A stretch of 57,376 nt of DNA, taken from contig NZ_WHPN01000428.1 in the NCBI RefSeq assembly GCF_009735685.1, positions 1-57,376 of the forward strand, given 5' to 3'. The DNA is from Streptomyces lycii. Its GTDB lineage: Bacteria; Actinomycetota; Actinomycetes; Streptomycetales; Streptomycetaceae. Under the pieces are notes generated by a model. The model searched no databases and was not told where the DNA came from. It was given only the letters and a program-made list of their open reading frames with translations. Numbering within the stretch: position 1 is the stretch's first letter; each line of letters opens with the position of its first letter. Positions 50,830 through 57,376 of this stretch are shown here, in pieces. The position numbers and the translations under genes were made by a program.

Positions 50830-51816
50830 GTGGATCTCGTGGAAGCGTGCCGTGCGTTCGTGGGCGTCGGCGAGTACGGCAGTTTCACCGTCGGAGCGGC
50901 CTCGGCCCGGGTGTCCCAGCCGGTGGCCAGCCGGCGCGTCGCAGCCCTGGAACAGCGTTTCGGGGAGCAACTGTTCGAGCGCACGTCCCGGAGGGCCGTC
51001 CTCACCCCCTTCGGCCGGGACATGCTGCCCGCGGCCCGGCAGCTCGTGCAGGCCGCGGACGTGCTGCTGGACGAGGCCGAGGCCGTCAAACAGAAGCCGT
51101 GGCGGCTCGCGGTGCCCGGGATCTGCACGACGGCCGGGCTCGCCCGGCTGGTTGCCGACGCGCGGAGCCAGGGCGTCCGGCTGGACCTCCGGGTCGCGGC
51201 GCCGGCGCGGCGGCTGGAGCTGGTCCACGCCCAGCAGGTGCGCGCGGCGGTGCTCGCGGTGCCCGCCGCGGAGGCGACGTGGTCGGTACGGCTCGGGCTG
51301 GCCGGCGCCCGCGACCCGGGTGTGCGGCGGGTCTACGCCGAGACACTGCGGGTCGGGCGCGCCTGCTCCGGACCGGCCCGCCGCATCTGGCTCCAGCCGG
51401 AGGACGACGTACCGCACATTCGTGACCCGCTGACGCGGCTGCGCGACGCGGTCGGCCTGCGGCCCGCGCAACTGGCCGTCGCCCCCGACCTGACGACCGC
51501 CGCGGCCGAGGTTCTCGCCGATGCCCCCGACCTGACGACCGCCCCGGCCGAGGTCCGTGCCGGTGCCCCCGGTCCGGCGGCCCCTCCCGCGGAGGCCCGC
51601 GTCACCGGCGATCTGCTGCTGTGCTCGCCCGCCCAGGCCGCCGAACTCGGACTGCACTGGCGGCCCCTCGGCGAAATCGCCCTCAGTCGCGGCTTCGCCC
51701 TCGCCGCCGCCGGGGACGGCAACCCGCAGCACGTCGAAGCACGGCTGGGCGACGCCGTGGCGCGCTGCCTCGGCGCGGACACCCCGGCGGGCGGCGACGG
51801 AGGACCGGCGGCGTGA
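50830..51816 (+). CDS. LysR-type regulator of beta-lactamase (BlaA-like)
   Basis: 328 aa. The N-terminal helix-turn-helix (about residues 1-60) is typical: VDLVEACRAFVGVGEYGSFT, VGAASARVSQPVASRRVAAL and EQRFGEQLFERTSRR. The effector domain is diverged. It contains three imperfect 14-residue repeats (about 218-260; APDLTTAAAEVLAD type) encoded by a 42-bp DNA repeat starting at 51481. The arrangement bla-LysR-BlaB matches the S. cacaoi blaL-blaA-blaB locus, where BlaA activates the beta-lactamase gene. The transcript is probably leaderless. The stop overlaps the next start (GTGA). Confidence 0.88.
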   Translation: MDLVEACRAFVGVGEYGSFTVGAASARVSQPVASRRVAALEQRFGEQLFERTSRRAVLTPFGRDMLPAARQLVQAADVLLDEAEAVKQKPWRLAVPGICTTAGLARLVADARSQGVRLDLRVAAPARRLELVHAQQVRAAVLAVPAAEATWSVRLGLAGARDPGVRRVYAETLRVGRACSGPARRIWLQPEDDVPHIRDPLTRLRDAVGLRPAQLAVAPDLTTAAAEVLADAPDLTTAPAEVRAGAPGPAAPPAEARVTGDLLLCSPAQAAELGLHWRPLGEIALSRGFALAAAGDGNPQHVEARLGDAVARCLGADTPAGGDGGPAA

Positions 51817-52718
51817 CCACCACCGAGGCACTGCTCCGCGAGACGCGCCGGCAACTGCACGACGGCGGCCTGCGCGGCTGTCTGCTGGTGCGGGACCTGC
51901 ACACCGGCGAGGAACTGGGCATCGACCCGGACACCCAGCTGCCCGCCGCGTCCCTGGTCAAGGTTCCGCTCGCGCTGGCCACCGCGGAACGCATCCGGCG
52001 GGGCGAACTCGACGGCGCGACCCGGCTCGACGTACCGCCGGGGCGGATCACCACACCCGGGCCCACCGGCCTCAGCCGGTTCCGCCACCCGGCCCGGGTC
52101 GCCGTCGACGACCTGCTCTATCTGAGCACCAGCGTGAGCGACGGGACCGCGGCCGACGCGCTGTTCGACCTGACCCCGCCCGCCCGGGTCGCCGCGGTCC
52201 TGCACGAACTGGGCCTGCGCGGCATCACCGTCCGGCACGGCATGCTGGAGCTGACCGACACCCCCGTGGAACGCCTCGACGCCGCCGAGGTCCATCTCGC
52301 CCATGCCCTCGCCATCGACGCGGGCACCAGCGGGCGCGGTCACCGGGTGCCGCAACTGGACACCACCCGTGCCAACACCGGGAGCGCCCGCGCCTACGTC
52401 GAGCTGCTCCAGGCCCTGTGGACGCCCTCCGAGATCCATCCCGACGTGGCCCGGCGGGTACGCGGTCTGATGGCCGACAACGTGCTGCGGCACCGGCTCG
52501 CCCCGGACTTCAGCTCCGACGCCACGACCTGGTCCTCCAAGACCGGCACCCTGCTCAACCTCCGCCACGAGATCGGGGTCGTCGAGCACGCCGACGGCCA
52601 GGCGTTCGCCGTCGCCGTGCTCACCGAGTCGCTCGTCCCGGCCGGCAGCCAGCCCGGGGCCGATGCCCTCATGGCCCAGGTCGCCCGCCGGCTGCGCGAC
52701 CACCTGCGGCAGCTCTGA
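51813..52718 (+). CDS. BlaB-like serine beta-lactamase-fold regulator
   Basis: 301 aa, no signal peptide, so probably cytosolic. Penicillin-recognising motifs are partly kept: SLVK (Ser47, Lys50), SDG instead of SDN (109-111) and KTG (243-245). The omega-loop Glu motif is not evident, so efficient beta-lactam turnover is unlikely. S. cacaoi BlaB has a similar pattern and is needed for beta-lactamase induction. It is translationally coupled to the LysR gene (GTGA). It may sense a ligand such as a muropeptide or a beta-lactam, which is inference. Confidence 0.85.
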   Translation: MTTTEALLRETRRQLHDGGLRGCLLVRDLHTGEELGIDPDTQLPAASLVKVPLALATAERIRRGELDGATRLDVPPGRITTPGPTGLSRFRHPARVAVDDLLYLSTSVSDGTAADALFDLTPPARVAAVLHELGLRGITVRHGMLELTDTPVERLDAAEVHLAHALAIDAGTSGRGHRVPQLDTTRANTGSARAYVELLQALWTPSEIHPDVARRVRGLMADNVLRHRLAPDFSSDATTWSSKTGTLLNLRHEIGVVEHADGQAFAVAVLTESLVPAGSQPGADALMAQVARRLRDHLRQL

Positions 52719-52720
52719 CG

Positions 52721-52756
52721 GCCCGGACCCGCGGCCCGGGGGCCGCGGGTCCGGGC
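52721..52756 (+). terminator. Terminator hairpin of the bla regulatory operon
   Basis: Perfect 17-bp stem GCCCGGACCCGCGGCCC with a tiny GG centre (so a 4-nt loop in practice), 3 bp after the blaB-like stop codon. No T-tract. Confidence 0.8.
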
Positions 52757-52935
52757 CCGGTCGCGCCGCCGCCGGGCCGCCCCGCCGCCGTCCCCCGGTT
52801 CGTGCTCGTGCTCGTGGCCACTCGTCCGGGATACGCCCGCCGACGCGCGGCGCGCGGGCCGTGCAGGGAAACGATTTCTTCCCGCATCGCCTTGGAATCT
52901 CTGGGCCGATACTGACCTCTGGCCAGGATCGATGC

Positions 52936-52948
52936 CACTGAAGCAGTG
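52936..52948 (+). promoter_or_regulatory. Inverted repeat CACTG-N3-CAGTG
   Basis: CACTGAAGCAGTG, 116 bp before the ATG of the FG-GAP protein gene and 33 bp before its promoter candidate. Possible regulator site. Confidence 0.35.
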
Positions 52949-52980
52949 ATTCCGCCCAGCCGCCGACGATGCCAAGGCTG

Positions 52981-53007
52981 TTGACGCCCCATCGGCCTGC
53001 TTATACG
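52981..53007 (+). promoter_or_regulatory. Candidate promoter of the large secreted protein gene
   Basis: TTGACG (52981-52986) and TATACG (53002-53007), 15 bp apart; alternatively TGTTGA with a 17-bp gap. Placed about 57 nt before the ATG. Confidence 0.4.
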
Positions 53008-53063
53008 GTCCGCCTGAAATCGATTTCGAGCGCCCCGGACTGACCTGGTCTCAGGAGCAAGCC

Positions 53064-55847
53064 ATGCACAGATCCGCCCGATCCACGCACCACCGACGAA
53101 CCATCGGCCGTGCCCTCGCCGGCGCCGTGCTGGCCGCCTGCACAGCGATGACGGCCGCGCCGCAGAGCGCCGCCGCACCGCAGGGCACGGGCACGGACAC
53201 GACCGCGAGCACCGACGCGCAGCAGAGCACCCACGCGCAGCAGAGCACCCACGCGCAGCAGAGCACCGGCGCGGCGCGGAGCGCGGTCCGGGCGGACGGA
53301 GCGGCCTCCGCCAGTGCTCCGAAGGCCTCCGCCTCCGCCGCCGGTTCCCCGCCCGTCGGCAGCTTCTTCTCCACCGTCGAGGTGCCCTCGGCGGCCTCGG
53401 TCGGCGCCCCCGCGGTCGGTGACAACAAGGACCACGGCGATCTCTGGCCGAACTGCTGGTCGGACGACGACAACGTCTACGCCGCGTACGGCGACGGAAT
53501 CGGCTTCGGCGACACGTTCAGCGACATCGGCGTGGCCCGGATCTCCGGCATGCCCGGCAACCTCTCCGGCACCAACACCGCCACGGACGTCAGCCAGGTC
53601 TGGACGGCCGACCACAGCCGCAAGCCCACCGGGATGGCCTGTGTGGACGGCGATCTCTATCTCGCCGTGCAGGACCTGGCGTTCGACTTCAACGACGCGC
53701 CCGCCGCGACCATCGCCAAGTCCACCGACAAGGGCCGCACCTGGACCTGGGACCGGGGCGGTCCGATGTTCGGCGGCGGGGTCTTCACCACGGTGATGTT
53801 CCTCGACTACGGCAAGGACTACGCCAACGCGCCCGACGACTACGTCTACGCGTACGGCCTCGACCACAACTGGCGGGACTCCTTCAACGACCGGGTGCCC
53901 GACCCCGTCGACCTGTTCCTCGCCCGGGTCCACAAGGACTCGGTGATGGACAAGAACGCCTGGCAGTACGCGAGCGGCCTCGACGCCTCCGGCGACCCGA
54001 CCTGGTCCTCCGACATCAGCCGCAGAAAGGCCGTCCTCCACGACGACCGCCACATCTACCAGGACGTCTTCACCGCGGGCCGGGTCGAGAACACCACCGT
54101 CCTGGGCCAGGGCGGCGTCGTCTACAACAAGCCGCTGGACCGCTACATCTACACGTCGTGGACCGAGTACACCTACGAGTTCTACGAGGCGCCCGACCCG
54201 TGGGGCCCGTGGAAGCGGTTCGAGTCCAAGGACTTCGGCGGCTATCCCTGGACGCACAGCAAGCACGGCGGCTACGCGACCACCATCCCGTCGAAGTACA
54301 TCAGCGCCGACGGCAAGTCGATGTGGCTCCAGTCCAACGTCTGCCCCTGCGGCGGGGGCTACCCGCACGGCGACCACTGGGCGTACACGTTCTCGCTGCG
54401 CGAGCTGAACGTGGAGCCGCACCGGGACACCACCCCGGAGAACGGCGCGGACCCGGCCCGCAACCTGGCCCGCGAACCCGGGACGGTGCCGGTCGAGCGG
54501 ACCACGCACTTCGGCAACTCCGGTCACTACAACGACGGGAACAAGGCGCAGAGCGAGGACGACTGGAACGACGAGCGGAAGCCGGCGAGCTGGTGGGGCT
54601 ACACCTGGCCGCGCGAGTACATGGTCAACAAGGTGGTCTACACGACCGGCAAGATCTTCGAGGACGGTGGCTGGTTCTCCGGTGATCTGCGGGTGCAGGT
54701 GCGGCGCGACCACCAGTGGGCCGACGTCTCCGGGCAGCGCACCGCGCCCGAGTACCCGTACGACAACACCGCGGGCGAGAACCGGACGTACACCTTCACC
54801 TTCGATCCGGTCGGCGCTGACGGCGTGCGCGTCATCGGCGCCCCCGGTGGCACCAAGACGTTCACCTCCCTCGCCGAACTGGAGGTCTACTACGGCGACG
54901 CGGGCGGCGTCATGCTCGGCGGTTCGCCCACCGACGTGACCGGCGACGGCATGGACGACATCGTCACCTTCACCCGGAACGCCGCCGCCGACGTCTACGC
55001 GGCCACCTCCACCGGCACGGCCTTCACCGCCGGGGGCAAGTGGAACGACCACTTCACACCGGCCGGGGAAACCCCGCTGACCGGCGACTTCACCGGCGAC
55101 GGCAAGGACGACGCCGTCACGTTCACCCACGGCGCCGCGGCGGACGTGTACGTAGCGGAGTCCGACGGCGAGGTGTTCGGCACCGGAGAGAAGTGGCACG
55201 ACGACTTCGCCCGGCACGGCGAGGTACCGGCCGTCGGGGACTTCGACGGCGACGGCACGGACGACGTCGTCACCTTCACGCACAACGACGAGGCGGACGT
55301 CTACGTCGCGCTGTCCACGGGAGGCACCTTCGGACCCGGCGCGAAGTGGCACGAGCACTTCGCGCCCGGCGGCGAGTTCCCGGCCGTCGCCGACGTGAAC
55401 GGTGACGAACTGGACGACATCGTCACCTTCAGCAAGGACAGCGAGAACGCCGTGTACGTCGCCCTGTCCGACGGCGACTCCTTCGGCCCCGCCCGCAAGG
55501 TGCTGACCGGCTTCTCCCCGGGCGCCGAGCTGCCGCGGACCGGCGACTTCGACGGCGACGGCAAGGACGACCTCGCCAGCTTCACCGCGGACCCGGCAGC
55601 GGAGGTGCGGGTCGCGCTGTCCCTCGGCGACACGTTCGCCGCCCCCGTCGTCTGGCACGACGGGATTTCGGGCGCGGGTGCCTATCCGTACGTCGGCGAC
55701 TTCGACGGCGACACGAAGGACGACGTGGTCGTCTTCGGCCACACCGCCGAGGCGGACGTCCACGTCGCGCTCTCGACCGGGTCCGCCTTCGGCCGGCCCG
55801 AGCGGTGGAACGACTTCTTCGGTCTCCCGGGCGAGACCTCCGTCTGA
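53064..55847 (+). CDS. Large secreted protein: DUF4185-like propeller, discoidin-like domain, FG-GAP repeats
   Basis: 927 aa. The signal peptide (about 1-38) is followed by an Ala/Gln/Ser/Thr linker with three HAQQST repeats (18-bp DNA repeat, 53212-53270). About residues 95-455 look like a DUF4185-type propeller (STDKGRTWTWDRGG, TSWTEYTYEFYEAPDPWGPW, SKHGGYATTIPSKYISADGK), found in glycan-acting enzymes. A discoidin-like carbohydrate-binding domain follows (about 465-610), then about seven FG-GAP repeats (610-927; DFDGDGTDDVVTFTHN). Calcium-binding Asp/Asn in each repeat are visible. Probably an extracellular polysaccharide-binding or -degrading protein. The ATG has AGGAGC upstream. Confidence 0.85.
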   Translation: MHRSARSTHHRRTIGRALAGAVLAACTAMTAAPQSAAAPQGTGTDTTASTDAQQSTHAQQSTHAQQSTGAARSAVRADGAASASAPKASASAAGSPPVGSFFSTVEVPSAASVGAPAVGDNKDHGDLWPNCWSDDDNVYAAYGDGIGFGDTFSDIGVARISGMPGNLSGTNTATDVSQVWTADHSRKPTGMACVDGDLYLAVQDLAFDFNDAPAATIAKSTDKGRTWTWDRGGPMFGGGVFTTVMFLDYGKDYANAPDDYVYAYGLDHNWRDSFNDRVPDPVDLFLARVHKDSVMDKNAWQYASGLDASGDPTWSSDISRRKAVLHDDRHIYQDVFTAGRVENTTVLGQGGVVYNKPLDRYIYTSWTEYTYEFYEAPDPWGPWKRFESKDFGGYPWTHSKHGGYATTIPSKYISADGKSMWLQSNVCPCGGGYPHGDHWAYTFSLRELNVEPHRDTTPENGADPARNLAREPGTVPVERTTHFGNSGHYNDGNKAQSEDDWNDERKPASWWGYTWPREYMVNKVVYTTGKIFEDGGWFSGDLRVQVRRDHQWADVSGQRTAPEYPYDNTAGENRTYTFTFDPVGADGVRVIGAPGGTKTFTSLAELEVYYGDAGGVMLGGSPTDVTGDGMDDIVTFTRNAAADVYAATSTGTAFTAGGKWNDHFTPAGETPLTGDFTGDGKDDAVTFTHGAAADVYVAESDGEVFGTGEKWHDDFARHGEVPAVGDFDGDGTDDVVTFTHNDEADVYVALSTGGTFGPGAKWHEHFAPGGEFPAVADVNGDELDDIVTFSKDSENAVYVALSDGDSFGPARKVLTGFSPGAELPRTGDFDGDGKDDLASFTADPAAEVRVALSLGDTFAAPVVWHDGISGAGAYPYVGDFDGDTKDDVVVFGHTAEADVHVALSTGSAFGRPERWNDFFGLPGETSV

Positions 55848-55953
55848 CCGGCCGAGGCCCGGCCGCCCCGGACCACGGAACGCAGCCGGCGAGCGGGAAC
55901 AGGCAGCGGAAGAGACGGGAACAGGCAGCGGAAGAGAAAGGGCAGCGAAAGAA

Positions 55954-57376
55954 ATGCGCAAGAGAAGCGAGCGAAGGGAACAGCCCGCCGTGCGAAGACC
56001 GGGACCCGCGGCCCTCACCGCCTTACTCGGCGCCGTCCTCACCGCGGGCAGCGTCCTGCTGCCCGCCGGGGAGGCCTCCGCAGCCGGGGCCCGCCCCGAT
56101 TTCCGCGCACCCTGGCCGTGCGGCGAGAGCCGGGATTACTACCACCATGCCGGCGAGGTCCACAACGCGCTGGACTTCAACATCGCCGGTTCGGCCGACC
56201 TCGGCACCCCGGCCCTGGCCACGGCCGCCGGCACCGTCGTGGACGCCGTGCCCGTCCCCAACACCTCCGGTTACGGCAACTACGTCCGGGTCGACCACGG
56301 CGGCGGCTGGACCTCCCTGGTCGCGCACCTCGACCGCATCACCGTCACCAAGGGCCAGTACGTCCGCGCCGGGCAGGAACTCGGCAAGGTCGGCAACACC
56401 GGCAATTCCCAGGGCGCCCATCTGCACTACGAGCAGGAGGCCGACGGTGCCAACCAGCCGATCGTCCTCGACGGCGTGGCCCTCCGCTACAGCGGCACCG
56501 CGGCCCGCCACGCCAGCGGGAACTGCGGCCCGCCCGATCCGCTGATCGCCGGTTCGCCGACGGATTTCACGGGTGACGGCAGGGACGACATCGTGACGTT
56601 CACTCAGAACGCGGAGGCCGATGTGTATGTGGCGTCCGCGGGCGAGGGCGGGTTCGGGGATTCGCGGGTGTGGCAGGAGCGTTTCGCGCCGGGTGGTGAG
56701 ACGCCGTTGAGCGGTGATTTCAACGGTGACGGTGTGGACGACATCGTGACGTTCACCCGTGAGGCGTCGCCGAAGGTGTGGGTGGCGTTGTCGGACGGTG
56801 AGCGGTTCGGGGCGGCGGAGGTCTGGCACGAGTTCTTCTCGTTGCGCGGTGAGGTGCCGGCCGTGGGTGATGTGAACGGTGACGGTTTCGACGACATCGT
56901 GTCGTTCACGCATGACGACGAGGCGGATGTGTGGGTGGCGCTGAACACCGGTGACGGCCGTTTCGGTGCCGCGGAGGTCTGGCACGACTTCTTCGGCCCT
57001 GCGGGGGAGTTTCCGGCGCTGGGTGATGTGGACGGTGACGGGATGGATGATCTGATCACGTTCACGCAGGGTGCCGAGGCGGATGTGTATGTGGCCCTGT
57101 CGAACGGCGACGGGTTCGGGGCGTCGCGGGTGTGGCACGGGCATTTCGCGGTCGGCGGTGAGCAGCCGCGGGTCGGGGACGTGGACGGTGACGGGCGGGA
57201 CGACATCGTGACGTTCACCCAGGGCGACCGGGGTGATGTGTATGTGGCCCGGTCCGCCGGCGGGGAGTTCGGTGCGGGGGAGCTGTGGCACGAGTGGTTC
57301 TCCCCGGCCGGTGAATTCCCGTATCTGGGTGATTACGACGGTGACGGCATGGACGACATCGTGAGTTTCACCCGCG
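55954..57376 (+). CDS. Secreted M23 metallopeptidase with C-terminal FG-GAP repeats (partial, runs off the window)
   Basis: At least 474 aa; no stop before the window end. A basic N-terminus and signal peptide (to about residue 44) are followed by a complete M23 zinc domain (about 48-185): HxxxD in HNALDFN (about residue 70), HLHYEQ, and GNTGNSQGAHLH. It therefore should cleave peptidoglycan cross-links or glycine bridges. From about residue 200 come at least six FG-GAP/VCBS repeats (GDVNGDGFDDIVSFTHDDEA) like those of the preceding gene. Codon usage changes at about 56562: third positions shift from C to G/T. ATG 55954 is chosen; GTG 55990 is possible. Confidence 0.85.
   Translation, partial: MRKRSERREQPAVRRPGPAALTALLGAVLTAGSVLLPAGEASAAGARPDFRAPWPCGESRDYYHHAGEVHNALDFNIAGSADLGTPALATAAGTVVDAVPVPNTSGYGNYVRVDHGGGWTSLVAHLDRITVTKGQYVRAGQELGKVGNTGNSQGAHLHYEQEADGANQPIVLDGVALRYSGTAARHASGNCGPPDPLIAGSPTDFTGDGRDDIVTFTQNAEADVYVASAGEGGFGDSRVWQERFAPGGETPLSGDFNGDGVDDIVTFTREASPKVWVALSDGERFGAAEVWHEFFSLRGEVPAVGDVNGDGFDDIVSFTHDDEADVWVALNTGDGRFGAAEVWHDFFGPAGEFPALGDVDGDGMDDLITFTQGAEADVYVALSNGDGFGASRVWHGHFAVGGEQPRVGDVDGDGRDDIVTFTQGDRGDVYVARSAGGEFGAGELWHEWFSPAGEFPYLGDYDGDGMDDIVSFTR
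56562..57376 (+). repeat. Tandem FG-GAP repeats with altered codon usage
   Basis: Repeats of about 140 bp (46-47 codons) centred on GAYGGTGACGG and GACGACATCGTGACGTTCAC. Nearly every Val, Ala, Ser and Leu codon uses a G or T third base (GTG, GCG, TCG, TTG), unlike the C-ending codons of the preceding peptidase part and of the repeats in the upstream gene. Confidence 0.8.

Larger units (their letters stand above)
52719..53063. other. Region upstream of the large FG-GAP protein gene
   Basis: 345 bp. It holds the terminator of the blaB-like gene (52721-52756), an inverted repeat CACTG-AAG-CAGTG (52936-52948) and a promoter candidate (52981-53007). The 53-kb gene has an AGGAGC ribosome-binding site at its end. 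No ORF was recognised. Confidence 0.55.

Noticed and set aside
53001..56042. 1013-aa minus-strand frame antisense to the FG-GAP protein
   Set aside because: It shows repeated Val/Asp/Gly residues from the antisense of FG-GAP repeats and lacks any family motif. The plus-strand gene has signal peptide, domains and ribosome-binding site.

Overview
The window is very GC-rich with third-position G/C codon bias. It carries bldC, an LsrL-type nucleoid protein, valine dehydrogenase, a DUF3073 protein and the purD/purC/purSQL/purF/purM purine genes. Together these indicate a Streptomyces chromosome, in a conserved core region. No integrase, transposase, phage gene, CRISPR array or rRNA was seen.

Layout. 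0.2-4.6 kb: a solitary SLATT membrane protein, purD, and a membrane protein that looks like an M48 peptidase without its zinc site. 4.8-7.5 kb: a dimethylformamidase-beta-like protein and purC. 7.9-11.2 kb: a NarL-type two-component pair between two identical tRNA-Gly(GCC) genes, plus a structurally odd tRNA-Gly(UCC). 11.3-15.2 kb: lsrL, divergent from the overlapping purS-purQ-purL operon. 15.4-19.2 kb: an ArsR-like regulator behind a perfect palindrome, an M23-like membrane protein, an SCP/MDMPI-fold protein and a BtrH-domain protein. 19.5-22.3 kb: purF and purM. 22.4-26.8 kb: DUF3073, vdh, an unknown protein, bldC and a DUF6274-type miniprotein. 27.4-34.6 kb: tRNA-Asp, hrpA, an ABC-2/Pip-like membrane protein, a TSUP permease and a Glu-Asp-Phe tRNA cluster. 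34.7-38.6 kb: a membrane metallophosphoesterase, a minimal zincin and two tandem fluoride channels. 39.3-43 kb: a lipoprotein, a DEAD-box RNA helicase and tRNA-Lys. 43.2-47.4 kb: a Ktr-type potassium uptake pair, a tiny membrane protein with a possible upstream leader ORF, and a membrane-tethered PstS-like protein. 47.5-52.7 kb: a secreted phosphodiester glycosidase-like protein and a beta-lactamase module (bla, LysR regulator, BlaB-like protein). 53 kb to the end: two neighbouring secreted proteins sharing C-terminal FG-GAP-type repeats; the second runs off the window.

How the genes work together. purD, purC, purS/Q/L, purF and purM cover most of de novo IMP synthesis from PRPP to AIR, plus SAICAR synthetase, but sit in five separate transcription units. 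Many genes here appear to be transcribed as leaderless mRNAs: a TANNNT-like -10 hexamer lies exactly 6-7 nt before the start codon with no Shine-Dalgarno sequence. Others are coupled by GTGA/ATGA overlaps.

Most unusual observations: a tRNA-Gly(UCC) whose D- and T-arms lack the canonical GG and TTC elements, resembling peptidoglycan-specific staphylococcal tRNA-Gly; an ArsR-like gene whose 20-bp operator fills its promoter; a fluoride channel with a charged loop of about 110 residues; a Cys-rich leaderless ORF coupled to a 56-aa membrane protein; and a codon-usage break inside the last gene. All calls rest on reading the sequence; no database search was run.
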